This document shows positions 1 to 10,271 of a stretch of DNA of 64,000 nt, piece by piece. Within the stretch, counting starts at the first letter, position 1, and the number at the start of each line of letters is the position of its first letter. The translations under genes and the position numbers were made by a program. The DNA is from Chlorophyllum brunneum (taxonomy: Eukaryota; Basidiomycota; Agaricomycetes; Agaricales; Agaricaceae), in the NCBI GenBank assembly GCA_963576785.1, contig OY756142.1, positions 1,860,001-1,924,000 of the forward strand. Reading direction: 5' to 3'. Below the pieces are notes generated by a model. It worked only from the letters and a program-made list of their open reading frames with translations. It searched no databases and was not told the origin of the DNA.

Positions 1-759
1 ATGATCAACGCTCCTACACGGGTAAAGTTGGTAAAGTAGCTGGCCCACATTAGGATGACGGTAATGATGTGGTGCGTCATCATCTGGACATGATCTTTGC
101 GTCGAGCCTCTGCGTTCAGAATTAAAATCTGGTGCAGATAGAAAGCAGTTTGGGTTAAATAATAAAACTTGAAGGGGGCAGCAAGGGGGTTGTGGGGATA
201 GTTAAGCCACAGGTCAGTGGGATCCAAAACACGCGTCGGAATGTTCCTGTGAATGTACTGCCGGGTGTGTGAGACATGGCTATCCACCGGGGGACAAGCA
301 TGGACCTACAAGGCCAAAACACCACTGTAATGAATAATACACCACAGACCAGCCCTGCTCCGCAAATCTGAGAACACTCCTATTCATGTGGTGTAGCTCC
401 TTTTGTGTGAAAGGAGTTCTGCCATTACCATTGGCAAGGGGGTGCCCGTTCGGGTGGGCAGCACCGTTTCCGTTGGCGTGGCCATTCAGCAAGCGTCTGT
501 TCGGTTCTCGGCCCTTCCGTCTCCGGTTGAGGTCTCTGGTAAGCTTCCAGCGTGCAAAGGGCTCAAAGACGCAGAGCCGGAACGCGTCGCGGAGGACTGC
601 CATGAGGGCGATGAGGGAAATGACGATGCAGATGTCGAGCTTCCCTGTCTTGTAGTAGCTAGAGCTTGGGAAGGAGTCGGGATGGGCAGGGGCATCTGTG
701 GGGTACTGGAGGGCGACGAAGGGGAGGAGGAGACGGGCGGGGACGAGAAAGGAGGACAT
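1..759 (-). CDS. lag1: Ceramide synthase (LAG1/LAC1 family), 3' part outside window
   Basis: This gene encodes an ER multispanning N-acyltransferase that joins a fatty acyl-CoA to a sphingoid base to make ceramide. Exon 1 (759 down to about 304) has a hydrophobic segment (residues ~42-58, LDICIVISLIALMAVLRDAF), then an Arg/Asn-rich loop and an aromatic segment. A GT-AG intron follows FGL (about 304-256). Exon 2 runs off the window edge and contains the TLC/Lag motif: LHQILILNAEARRKDH followed by MMTHHIITVILMWASY, with the adjacent His pair that is the proposed active site of the family. The start at 759 is the first ATG of the frame. The upstream neighbour is the divergently transcribed spliceosomal RRM gene, with about 110 bp between the two starts. 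The carboxy-terminal part is missing only because the window ends. Confidence 0.9.
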
Positions 760-871
760 GCTGGGCGGAAGTCTTGACCTCTGGACAAGAACGACCCGCG
801 AATTATTTTTGTCCCTTTATTTATTTCGCCAGAAACCCGCCGTGGGAACTGCCCTGTCTCTCCCCTCTCCA

Positions 872-1800
872 ATGGCCGCCACCCACAACCACCCAAACCC
901 AACCCTCTACATCAACAACCTCAACGACAAGGTCAACAAGGACGAGCTCGCGTCCCAGCTCCATGCCCTCTTCACCACCCATGGGAAGCTCATCGACATC
1001 GTCGCCTCCAAAACAGAAAAGATGCGTGGACAAGCCTTTCTCGTCTTTTCCGACCTCGCTGGCGCTACAGCCGCCATGCGCGCCTGCGAAGGCATGATCT
1101 TCTACGACAAGCCCCTCGTGCGTGCTCTTCCCCGTATCCCATCCTTGGGCTGTACTCAGACCACAACCCCAGCGCATCGATTACGCCAAGTCTAAATCTT
1201 ATGCTACTCTCCGCAGAGAAGATCCCACCTTTGTCCCCCCCACCTCCGTCCACGCCAATCCTCAGCAGCAACAGAGCGGGAAACGCCCTCGCGATGGTGA
1301 TCTTGCTGACGGGGATCGCACAGCCAAGCGCGAAAAGGCTGACGACTCTGATGAGGAGATGGAAATTGAAGACGACGACGACGCTGCCCAGCAAGGCGGG
1401 ACTTTATGTACGTCGTATTACATCGTTCGAATATATTGGCTTCACAATCCATCCTCCGAAAGCGGCAACACCGACCACCGTGCCCCAGCAAGTGTCAATG
1501 CCCACTGCCCGCCTGCTATGTACGAATCTGCCCCAAGAAGTCACAGATGATGTCCTTGCAGTATTATTCCAACAGTAGGTGTTCAACTCTCTCGTGTGTA
1601 TCGTATGCTGATATCACGTCAGGCACAAGGGCCTCAAGTCGATACAGGTTACTTGGTCACCCACGCCCAACGCGGCTGGTGCTCGCGTGAAAATGGCTCA
1701 GGTCCTTTATGACACTGCAGAGCTCGCAATGACTGCGCAAGAAGCACTCAATGGATTTCTCCTCAAAAAGGGCTGTCAAATGTCCGTCGTGTTTATCTAA
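872..1800 (+). CDS. U1A/U2B''-type snRNP protein with two RRMs
   Basis: This is a spliceosomal RNA-binding protein of the U1A/U2B'' (SNRPA/SNRPB2) family, which binds a U1 or U2 snRNA stem-loop. RRM1 follows the start directly: RNP2 is TLYINNLND, RNP1 is RGQAFLVF, and then comes the family's FYDKPLRIDYAKSKS, formed by joining across an intron (about 1119-1176). A basic/acidic linker (KRPRDGD, then EEMEIEDDDD) leads to RRM2, which starts at ARLLCTNLP. It is interrupted by an intron just after VLFQQ (about 1577-1623) and ends GFLLKKGCQMSVVFI with a TAA at 1798. A further intron lies around 1406-1460; its exact 3' site is uncertain. One fungal gene usually covers both U1A and U2B'' roles, so I do not choose between them. 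It is divergent from the ceramide synthase and converges on the DJ-1 gene, with 25 bp between stops. Confidence 0.88.
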
Positions 1801-1825
1801 TGCTTTTGCCCGATATTGCTCCGCC

Positions 1826-2758
1826 CTACAAGGCCTCTAGCAACTTTTTCGCGAGCAGCTCGGCAGAAGCTGGGTTCTGGCCCGTGATGAGGTTGCCATC
1901 CACTACGACGAACGGCTACGTTTGATACTTGTCAGCCCATAGTCTGGAAGATAATACCAAATGCATACCTCCCAGTCCTTTACCCTTTCATAATTACCTC
2001 CCAGCTCTTTGATCCTGTCCTCCAGCAAAAATGGTACTTCCTATCATTCCCTCAATATTTCGTTCAGACGTCTTATCCAATCTGGACTCTTACCTTGACG
2101 CGTCCAACAGCTTCTTCCTCGGTATTGGCGAATCCAGTGGCTTTTTTCCCAGCAAAAATGGATTTACCGTCACTACGAGCTCCAACCAATGCTCTAGGCA
2201 CGACGTCATTGTGAATCAAAATTGCTCATGTGAAACAAGACTTACGCTGGACCGTGGCACACAGCTGCGACAATCTTGTCTTGTTTCCAAAACTCTTCGA
2301 CGACTTTGGCACAGTCGGGGTCCGAAGCCAGATCGATAACGGGCCCGTGACCTCCGACAAAGAAAACGGCTGCGTACTCGCTTGGATTGACCTCGGTCAG
2401 AGATTTGGCCGCCCTCTGTTTGGCTTGGACAGCTGGGTCCGTCTGAAAATTGATCGCCTGGAGGTCATTTCCGTCATTAGCTGCCTGGGTGCATTGTGAG
2501 TTATTTAGCACGGGTTGCTCAGAGTGGTCCATACGGTGATACTGTGTTGATCAATGGGGAAAGTCTTCTTGGGTGACGCAAAGTCAATTTCGAACTTTGG
2601 GCTGAGAGTGTAATAAGGGTGTGCAGCTTCGGAAACCCAAAATCCCTAGCCGAGGGTGTCAGATGATTAGATGATTAGACGAACTTGGGGCGTACGGTCT
2701 GGGCGCCAGTGAGCGTGGTGTCTGCAGAGGTGAACACGAAGAGGATACGGGGGCCCAT
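1826..2758 (-). CDS. DJ-1/PfpI family protein (Hsp31-like)
   Basis: This is a class I glutamine amidotransferase-like protein of the DJ-1/PfpI superfamily; Hsp31-type members act as glutathione-independent glyoxalases and stress proteins. It starts MGPRILFVFTSADTTLTGAQT, the typical first beta strand. The core exon contains EYAAVFFVGGHGPVIDLAS followed by the nucleophile elbow AAVCHGPA, with Cys followed by His as in the Hsp31 subgroup. The last exon ends PFVVVDGNLITGQNPASAAELLAKKLLEAL with a TAG at 1826-1828, again a family signature. Short introns are needed around 2650-2690, 2500-2540, 2195-2250 and near 1920-1970; I did not fix each boundary. The catalytic Glu of the N-terminal half was not located with certainty. 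It is convergent with the U1A/U2B'' gene and divergent from MOB1 (about 180 bp between starts). Confidence 0.87.
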
Positions 2759-2938
2759 GGTGGTAAGCTGAGAACTGCTGAGAACCGCTAGTGGATACGC
2801 GATTTCTCTCAGCCGTCATATTACTCATCCGTTCAGTCGCCTGTGCGAGATAAGATTGACGGTGACACGGCAATCACCGTTCCAAGCATCACTCATCGCT
2901 GCACCGGCCTCCAGCTCAGACCCAACCCTTCACCTGAT

Positions 2939-4113
2939 ATGTCCTCATTCTTTGGGCTGTGCGTTATCTATAGCCCTTGCACCCCCACACTCTGATAGCC
3001 ACTCTAGGGGTAAAACGCGTACATTCAAACCGCGTAAAGACATCCCAGAAGGCACGAAGCAATATCAGTTGCGGAAGTATGCCGAGGCCACCCTGGTATG
3101 TTCCCTCTTCCCTGTTGCAATTCAGAACCCATTTCCTCATGATCTCACACCACTTCATTGGAATCATCGCCTTGGCCAACCGGCTCCGAATAGGGATCGG
3201 GGAATCTAAGAATGGCAGTCCAGCTGCCTGAGGGCGAGGATACGAACGAATGGCTAGCTGTGCACGGTATGCTTACCCCTAAGTTGGGAGGTTGTGCTGT
3301 TGGTGTTGACGGGCCTTGGGACGCAGCGGTCGACTTTTTCAATCATCTCAACATGTTGTATGGAACAGTGACGGAGTTTTGTACTCCTCAAGAGGTTCGC
3401 CCCTGTCCCTGCAAAACTTGACTCCAACTTCACACTGATCGTAATGCACTGTGTCAGTGTCCCGTAATGTCTGCTGGTCCTCGGTCCGTGAATGCTAGCC
3501 GTCTGCACTCTCTATTTTTGACACAGAGAATTCGCCTGCTTAGCTACGAATACCTGTGGGAGGATGGCGCTAAATTCAAACGGCCCACGAAACTCCCAGC
3601 ACCAGAATACGCCGATGCTCTAATGAACTGGGCGCAGAATATACTGGATGACGAAGCTGTCTTTCCAAATAAGATCGGTGCGCCCTTGTCCAGTTCTCCA
3701 TATTCGTTATTTCTCACTTGCAGCCTGTACATTCTTCTGTAGGTGTCCCGTTTCCCAAGAATTTTAGAGATACCGTCCGGACAATCTTTCGTCGCTTGTT
3801 CCGTGTGTATGGCCACATCTACAGCAGTCATTTTGATCAGATATGCGCACTTGGAATAGAAGGTCTGACCCTCCTCTCTTCCCGACTGTTGTCCCTAAAC
3901 CGAGTTCGATTACGCAGCGCACTTGAATACGAGTTACAGGCATTTCTTCCTCTTCGTTCACGAGGTAAGCACTATTCCACCTCCCGCAAATGTCACACCC
4001 ACCACTTTTCCGTATGTTTATGATGCGCCTAGTTTGACCTCATCGACAAGAAAGAACTTGCTCCCTTAAGCGAACTCAATGATGCCATACTTGCGGAAGA
4101 CAGGGGTCGCTAG
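2939..4113 (+). CDS. mob1: MOB kinase activator 1 (MOB1)
   Basis: MOB1 binds and activates NDR/LATS-type kinases of the mitotic exit / septation initiation / Hippo pathway. The spliced product begins MSSFFG, then [89 protein letters not shown], and ends [26 protein letters not shown] with a TAG at 4111. The structural zinc site is visible: two Cys in FCTPQEC and the His pair in HIYSSHF. At least seven short introns are required; for example the exon GSGNLRMAV follows an intron ending at the AG before 3194, and another intron sits between PQE and CPV (about 3395-3458). Length and order match the family without gaps. It is the last host gene before the transposon island, and I see no sign of inactivation. 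Confidence 0.93.
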
Positions 4114-4258
4114 GACCTCGGGAACCCTTCAATGCCCAGTTCCTCTGACGACCAAGATTTCCGTTTCGTCACGCCCGCTTCCCTTACACATTGACAAGCA
4201 TCCTTTTTCCCATTGAATATATGATTATCCCTTTTTCAATGATCTCCTCGGGGACCTC

Positions 4259-4790
4259 AGGGATACTCAATTCTAAAATCCTGTGGATCGGAACTGGATC
4301 AGAACTTGTTCCCAAAACGGATTCCGAAAACGGACAGTCAAAAATTCGATGTCCGTCATTAAGTGATGTTAAGCAATGATGACCAGATGTTCCTTGTTCA
4401 TAATCTAATAGCTACCTTGAGCATGTATGCCAAGCCCAACTCTGCCTTGGTGACGGGCACAATATATCTCTTATTTTGCAATAATCTAAGCTAGACCTTG
4501 GCTCAACATTATACTCTACATTTTCCTACTTTTACCATGTCTCTTCTACCAGAATTCATGCTAATCATGTTGACATTGTACTAGATGCATACAAGGCAGG
4601 TACAACTATTTGATACTAAAAATAATATAGGAACACATGTTGGTGTAAGCTGTCAGACATGTTGTAAGTGTCTCATTACTCTTTACTTACTAACAGATAT
4701 CAAATTTTTGACTGTTCATTTTGGGAATTCATTTGGGGAACAAGTTTTGATCCAGTTCTGATCCACAGGATTTTAGAATTGAGTATTCCT
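4259..4790. mobile_element. Short non-coding element with long terminal inverted repeats (MITE-like)
   Basis: The sequence from 4259 (beginning agggatactcaattctaaaa) is repeated in inverse at 4680-4790 (ending gaattgagtattcct). The two arms align for roughly 95-110 bp, including the shared stretch ctgtggatc-gaactggatca-aacttgttcc. The interior of about 330 bp has no ORF. Differences between the arms are mostly C/T and G/A: CG in the left arm repeatedly faces TG or CA in the right arm. This architecture fits a non-autonomous DNA transposon. I could not define a target duplication and cannot assign a superfamily. It lies just downstream of mob1, at the edge of the AT-rich island. Confidence 0.7.
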
Positions 4791-6607
4791 TACAGAACAG
4801 GTTGAATACTAATACTGTTAGATAATGTCCAGAAAAAGAAAAAGAAAAAAAGAAAAAGAAATCACAGGACTGATCAGGCTATTGTACAATGTATCCATCA
4901 AAGTAATCTGTGGGTTGCAAAGTTAATAGGGCTCAACCTTATAAGAACTGTCTCTTGTAGTCCTTGCTAAGCTAATTTGTCTTCAAGGTCAAATATCCCA
5001 GCTTATTACTAGTTTATTTGTAATTTTTACTGATTTCTTATTAATAAATCAAAGAATACTCAGATACATAGTTACTTAACTATAATATCTTCAAAAGTAG
5101 TGAGTTGGCTCTAGTATACTTGGCCAAGACTAGTATAGCTGATTTGAGATACTTAACCCACCTTAAAAGTAGAGTAAGTTAGGTTTTTTAGAATTTTGAC
5201 TAAATGTTTTTGACTTAATCACAGTCTTGGCATGAAGTAAGGCATAGTCACACCTCTTTCTTGTCTAGACACCTTTTATTTCTATACTTCTAGCATATTC
5301 TTACTTTCTAGTCCCCTTTTTTCCCTCTAGCTCAATTCAAAGTTAAGTTTAGAACTCAATACTATACAACCTTCTCTATAGTAGTCTGGATCTATGACTG
5401 AGTTGGGAAAGTACTTGGACTACCAGTGTTTCTTGGTCCAACTTTTGTTAGTGGTAATATAGTATGGCTTGATTCACTTTGGGGAGGGATGGTGGACTGG
5501 TAGGTAGACTGAGTAGTAGGAATAGTGGTATAGCTTGGATATAGTATAGGTACTAGTATAACAGACTGAGGTAAGTGGACTATTAGTTCTGGTGGATATT
5601 TCAAGTAGTATTTGTAATGTGAGATAACTATTGCTAATATTGGATAGCTGTGCAATTATTACAGATTCAGCTACTAAGAACAATTGAAGAGAATGTAACT
5701 TCTAGAGTATGGTTTTAATATCTATTTCAGCCAAGTAACTAGATAAGCAAATATTATCAAACTGTCATTACTTAACCAAGAAATGGAAATTCTATTTATC
5801 TTGTATTTCTTAAGTAATAAAGATAAGTAGAGAATAAATAGTTAAGTACTCTTCTATTAATTGATAGTAACTGTCAACAGAAACTTTTTTTGAGCAATTA
5901 AGAAGGCTATTTCTATAGAAGATCAAAGCTTAAGCTTTGAATTTCTAATACAGTTGGCTATTTATACTAACTACTTCTTTTCTATAAATATTATGGAGTA
6001 TAGATAATGAGACTGAAACAAGTTTTACAATGTGAAACTAATAGATATGAAACATGAGATAAAATACTACTAAAGATAGATATAAAACTGATAGAGATGA
6101 AAAAACTAAATATAGAACAAGATAAAACTAATAAAGGTAAAATAAATAAGTACTTACTTATTCTTAGAGATCTCAGATAACAAAGATACAGATTTGTCAG
6201 AGTAGTTACAGTCACAAAACATGTAGGATGAGGTAGTGGATAGTGAGAATAGTAATAATAGCAAGAATAGAAGAACTATATTTATTGGTTGATTGAAATT
6301 GGATAATAAGAATAATGTTTAATGTAGTTGGTTCTTCAAAGAGGTAGAACTCAGATAACTTAACAAAGACTTGAGTAGATTACAATAGTAGATAGGAGGA
6401 GTTATCACTGTTGCTATTAGGTATAGTGGGTTTATTATCTAGTAATAAGTCTTTCAGTTGCATTTTAATACAATAGATTCCATTGGTAACTTGTTGGTGA
6501 ATAAGTACTTCAAGCACTAGACTACAAGTATACATATAGGAGTGGATATACTATATCATCTCTTTAGTAGTAGATCAAGCTTTCCAACTATTATTCTAAG
6601 TACTATA
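4791..6607. other. AT-rich repeat wreckage without a recognisable gene
   Basis: About 1.8 kb of strongly AT-rich DNA, unlike the flanking host genes. It starts with an A-rich tract (aaaagaaaaagaaa around 4831-4861). Short minus-strand frames at about 5392-5683 and 5991-6215 are low-complexity Ser/Tyr/Ile-rich strings that match nothing I recognise. The composition and the neighbouring decayed LTR suggest heavily mutated transposon sequence. Confidence 0.6.
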
Positions 6608-7171
6608 TATTGAAGTTTCAGTCATATTCTATGAATATGTTATGAGGTCATTATAATAATAATAGACTGAACCAAACTTTCTATAAGTTGCATTACATAT
6701 GATGAATGTCATACTAAGTCAATTGTAACTAGTAATAATGATTGGTACTTGATAGATTATTCTATATAGTTTTAATAAATTATATACATTTTCTATAGTA
6801 CTCAGTAAGAGTTAGATAGAACATTCTATGTATTTCTAACACAATATAACTTTTTATATAGTATGACTCATCTATACTCTTCTGGATATATATAAACCCC
6901 ATATAGCAGATATATTCTGCATCTTGTTCAATTGAACAACTTCTTCATCATTGCCTATCTCTTCTAGTATAACCCAAACCTTGATTTACTTAACTTTAAA
7001 CTTGCCACTATAAGAACAGATTATTTTATCAATAATATTTGTCTATTTGAATTACCCTTCTATAGGTATCAAATAGAAGCATACTTCTTCAGTAAGTAGA
7101 CCCTATATTCTCTCCCACTGCATTTACTGCTGCTGTTCCAGCAATAACTTACTATAGTTATTTTCTTAATA
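6608..7171 (+). repeat. Solo LTR of a copia element, heavily C-to-T mutated
   Basis: Reading the plus strand from tattgaagtttcagtcatat, this 564-bp block aligns end to end with the reverse complement of the copia 5' LTR at 26192-26762 (start tgttgaagtttcggacatat). Landmarks shared in order are attcatagaatatg-like/aataatagactga, tagattattctatatag, tatataaaccc, gcatcttgttcaattgaacaacttcttcatc, gtagaccctatattctctcccactgca, and the end ttaata. The repeat is flanked on both sides by ctata (6603-6607 and 7172-7176), the 5-bp target duplication expected for copia. No internal region follows, so it is a solo LTR. Differences from the 26-kb copy are dominated by C-to-T and G-to-A. Confidence 0.82.
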
Positions 7172-7176
7172 CTATA

Positions 7177-8289
7177 AAGGTTATTCTTAATGGTGCATAG
7201 GTAAAGTCTGTTAGTATCACATACATATAGGTATAGTATGTATTTCCAAGCAAGACAGAGTAAGAAGTTGATGATAATATCATTGGATCATAGCAGTAGT
7301 ATGAGTAGTACAGCTTTTGGAAATTTATTGTAACCTCTGACATAGGTTCAAGGTTTAGACATAACATTATTCCCTTTATTAGTAACAAATTTTATTTCAT
7401 TACATTCAATCTTAGGTAATCAGTAGTAAGGGCTACCCTTAGGAAGTTCTTCAACTCTATATAGTTTGATAGGTTAGTATCTAATGTGATTGGCTACTTC
7501 CAATATCTGAGAAGAGATTCTTGTAATGGTTTTCATCTTGGTAGAGTAGTAAGGTTAAGATGGCAGAGATGAGAGGCTATTTTGGGTTTTAGTAGTGGTG
7601 TTTCTGAAGTGCCAATGTCTATTGAGATTGAAAGGCCTAAGCCTAATAGTATAATAGTTTCAAGTATTTGTTCCATTTCTGGAACTATAAATATAGCTAA
7701 TAATCTTATCAAGTCAATTATATAGTTCTTGCATATTAGAATCCAATTGTTAGGTTTGATAAGCCAGAGTGGTAGTTTGGCCATATTATTGATTATAGTT
7801 GGGTTAATTGTTGTTACAGTATAGGAAATCTGGCAGAGTCTTTTATTTTATGTCATAATATTGGTAATAATCTCAGATAGCCCAGTAATAGTTGAGTAGA
7901 ACTGCAAGTAGTTCATTCTTATATTGAGGTAGGTTATAATATGAAAGGTAGTCTTGGACAAGTATAGGTTTGACAAGTCTATACTCTATTTAAATATTAG
8001 TCTGAACTAGAGTTAATTGATAAGTTGGATTGCTATTGTTAGTGGCATCATGGAAGAAAAGACCTTGAGAGTTTCTTAATATAAGATAGATGGAATATTT
8101 GGTCAATGGGTAGAGGATATTATCAAGGTTTGGCAATATAAGTAGTCCATTGATAATATTAGCAGTAATTTTGGTAGTGTTAATAATAGTAGTGAGTGTA
8201 GTAGCTGGTACTGAGGCTGGGTAAGTATTGGAGGTATTGAGAAATATGGAAAGTTCAAATATTATAAGCTTTTTTATAGGTTTCAAGTA
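7177..8289. other. AT-rich degenerate transposon sequence, not identified
   Basis: Very AT-rich DNA with several minus-strand open frames (about 7158-7388, 7533-7784, 7990-8286). Their translations are Ile/Leu/Tyr/Asn-rich and show no domain I recognise. Because a chromovirus integrase and chromodomain lie on the same strand just upstream (8290-8948), some of this may be downstream sequence of that element, but that is inference. Confidence 0.5.
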
Positions 8290-8948
8290 TATTTTTTGTA
8301 TTTCAGAGGTTTAATGCAAATTTTCATGAATTTTCAGAAGTATGATAGCCTTTCCACTTGATTAGATATCTGAAACAGTTATTTATCCTTTTATGGTGAA
8401 GGATGGCCTTAACTTCATATTCTTCTTGATCATCTATAAGAAAAGAAAAGGATTGAGATATATGTTATCCATAGATCATATTTTCAATTGCAGAAGTAAG
8501 GAGAGAGGTATAAAACTTGTTATAAAACTTTTATATTTCAGGTAATTTTAGCTGAAACATAATAGATAAGATTTTCTTGACAATTGTGAAAGATCTTTTT
8601 TTCCTTTGGATAATTTTCCTATTTGTGAAGTTTATTGGCAGATATTTGTTCTCTAACCAAACTTTATTCCCTTTATTAAAGTTTGGTAGCTTATAATTTG
8701 CAGTTTGTTTAGCCATTTCATAGTTGTAGTTATGTGCTTTGAGGACTTGATATTGAGTATCAAATATTTCCTTGAGATAATTTTCAGTAGCAGGTACATT
8801 TGTTAGTTTTAGTATAACAGGGGATGCTTTTGGTATATAGCCATAGAGTAGCTAGAAAGGTGACCTTTTTTGTCTAGTATAGGAACAATTGTTATGAGCA
8901 AATTTGTAGGGTAAGAGGAACTTTGTCCAATTGTTTGGCTGAACTGAA
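8290..8948 (-). pseudogene. Ty3/gypsy chromovirus relic: integrase C-terminus plus chromodomain
   Basis: Read on the minus strand, 8948-8531 gives an integrase carboxy-terminal region: NNWTKFLLPYKFAHNN, SPFQLLYGYIPKASP, then YEMAKQTANYKLPNFNKGNKVWLENKYLP, the GDKVWL-type module of gypsy integrases. Further on, around 8440-8310, the same strand encodes EEYEVKAILHHKRI, RYLIKWKGYHTSENS, a clear chromodomain with the WKGY core. A TGA follows SENS where Trp is expected. There are several other stops. This relic is older and more AT-rich than the gypsy-A element, whose 3' LTR abuts it at 8949. Confidence 0.75.
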
Positions 8949-9252
8949 TGTTATGACCTTAGTCTATGACTCAGGTAGCAAATCTGTGGATAAAGACAAG
9001 GAAGTAGAGAAGGAGTAAGAGATGATATGATTGGTAAAGTGTAAGGAATACATCAAGTATTACTACACTTTATATACTAGTGGTAAGAACTAAGAATAAG
9101 GAAGTGGGGTAAAGGAGTTATAGAGACAAATAAGATGAGTCAGAAGAGATACAGCCATAAGGGATGAAACAAAGGGGTGAAACAGATACATAGAAATGAT
9201 GAATGTGACGGACACATGATAGAAATGTACTGTCTATCTATAGTTCATAACA
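8949..9252 (-). repeat. gypsy-A 3' LTR, left copy
   Basis: 304 bp. On the plus strand it starts tgttatgaccttagtctatg and ends ctatagttcataaca. It contains the block gtaaggaatacatcaagtat that is shared by all four LTRs in the window. It is longer than the other LTRs (293, 293 and 278 bp) and carries private changes around 9110-9200. It directly abuts the older integrase relic at 8948. Confidence 0.88.
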
Positions 9253-9295
9253 ATACCTCCCTTTTTACTTTCATGACCCCATGAAATATTGTAGT

Positions 9296-10228
9296 CTACT
9301 TGTCGTCTTGTTCTTTGTATAAGGTATTGACAAGTTGATATTTGGTAGGACTAATCATTGGGGTTCCCAATTTGTGTCGACATCCAATCCAAAAGGGGGC
9401 GTGATCTTGGCCTCCTCTGAAGAGGGCTATGGTGTATCCTTTGAACGTAGTGGTATCATTTGTTTTGGCTGCAATAAGGTTGTGTATTATCTCTTCCCAG
9501 TAGTTTTCTTTGAACTGTCCTCCGTCTTTGAGTGTAAGATAAGATGGGGGCAGATTGAATATCATTGGTTTAGGTAGTGGGTCCATATCAGGCAGTTGTA
9601 TGAGGAGGTGGTCTACTTTGTCTCACATGTCTGGTTCCATTAGATGGTCTGGAACAGACTTGTTGATTCCCTCCATTCCTTCGTCTAACCAGTCCTGTTC
9701 ATCATCTTTGTGGTAGGGCAGCTTGTTGGGTAAGGTAGTGGGGATGTATGAGTCGAGATCCATTAGCCTCTGCGCAAGTCTATAGGTGGGATTGTTGCTT
9801 GAGTTGGTAAGGTGATTGAGTCTTTCGCCTGTTATGATTAAGGCACTTTGGATGCATTTCTTTGCATCAGAGTGCACTAGTACGTTGAGGTCGGTGGCTG
9901 CTTTGTCTAATAACTCCTTCATGAGCTCATGTTTCCCGGTTAACATGGCGGCGGGAAGGGCTCTAGTAGTGGTGACGAGTAGAATGCAGCTCAGGGCTTT
10001 GGCTTGGATTTGAAGGTTGTTAATGGCATGGGCAATGTATGTGAGTCCTTTGGTTGTGGCAGTATAGTGGTTGATTTGATCTTCGGTGGACTGAGCATCA
10101 AGGAGATTGTTAAGTTCTTGTTCAAACTCTGCGTCGTTGGCTGGGAAGGGGGTGGGCTTGCGTTCAGTGTGCATGGCATGTTGTGAAGGTAATTGGCAAA
10201 GTTTATGGTGCAGTGGATACAACATGAG
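9296..10228 (-). pseudogene. Extra ORF of gypsy-A downstream of pol, left copy
   Basis: An approximately 310-codon frame between the chromodomain end of pol and the 3' LTR, where some retroelements have env or an additional ORF. It is interrupted by one in-frame TGA at about 9623-9625, after EPDM. I do not recognise the protein. It is mostly hydrophilic, with a Leu/Ala-rich stretch (ALSCILLVTTTRALPAAML) and a carboxy-terminal half containing GGQDHAPFWIGC. No signal peptide or clear membrane anchor is visible, so an envelope role is not supported. It differs from the right-hand copy by a handful of substitutions, rising in number towards the LTR. Confidence 0.6.
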
Positions 10229-10271
10229 GTGCTTCGAGTGTAGTGATCTCTTGTAACATGGGGTTTGTTGT

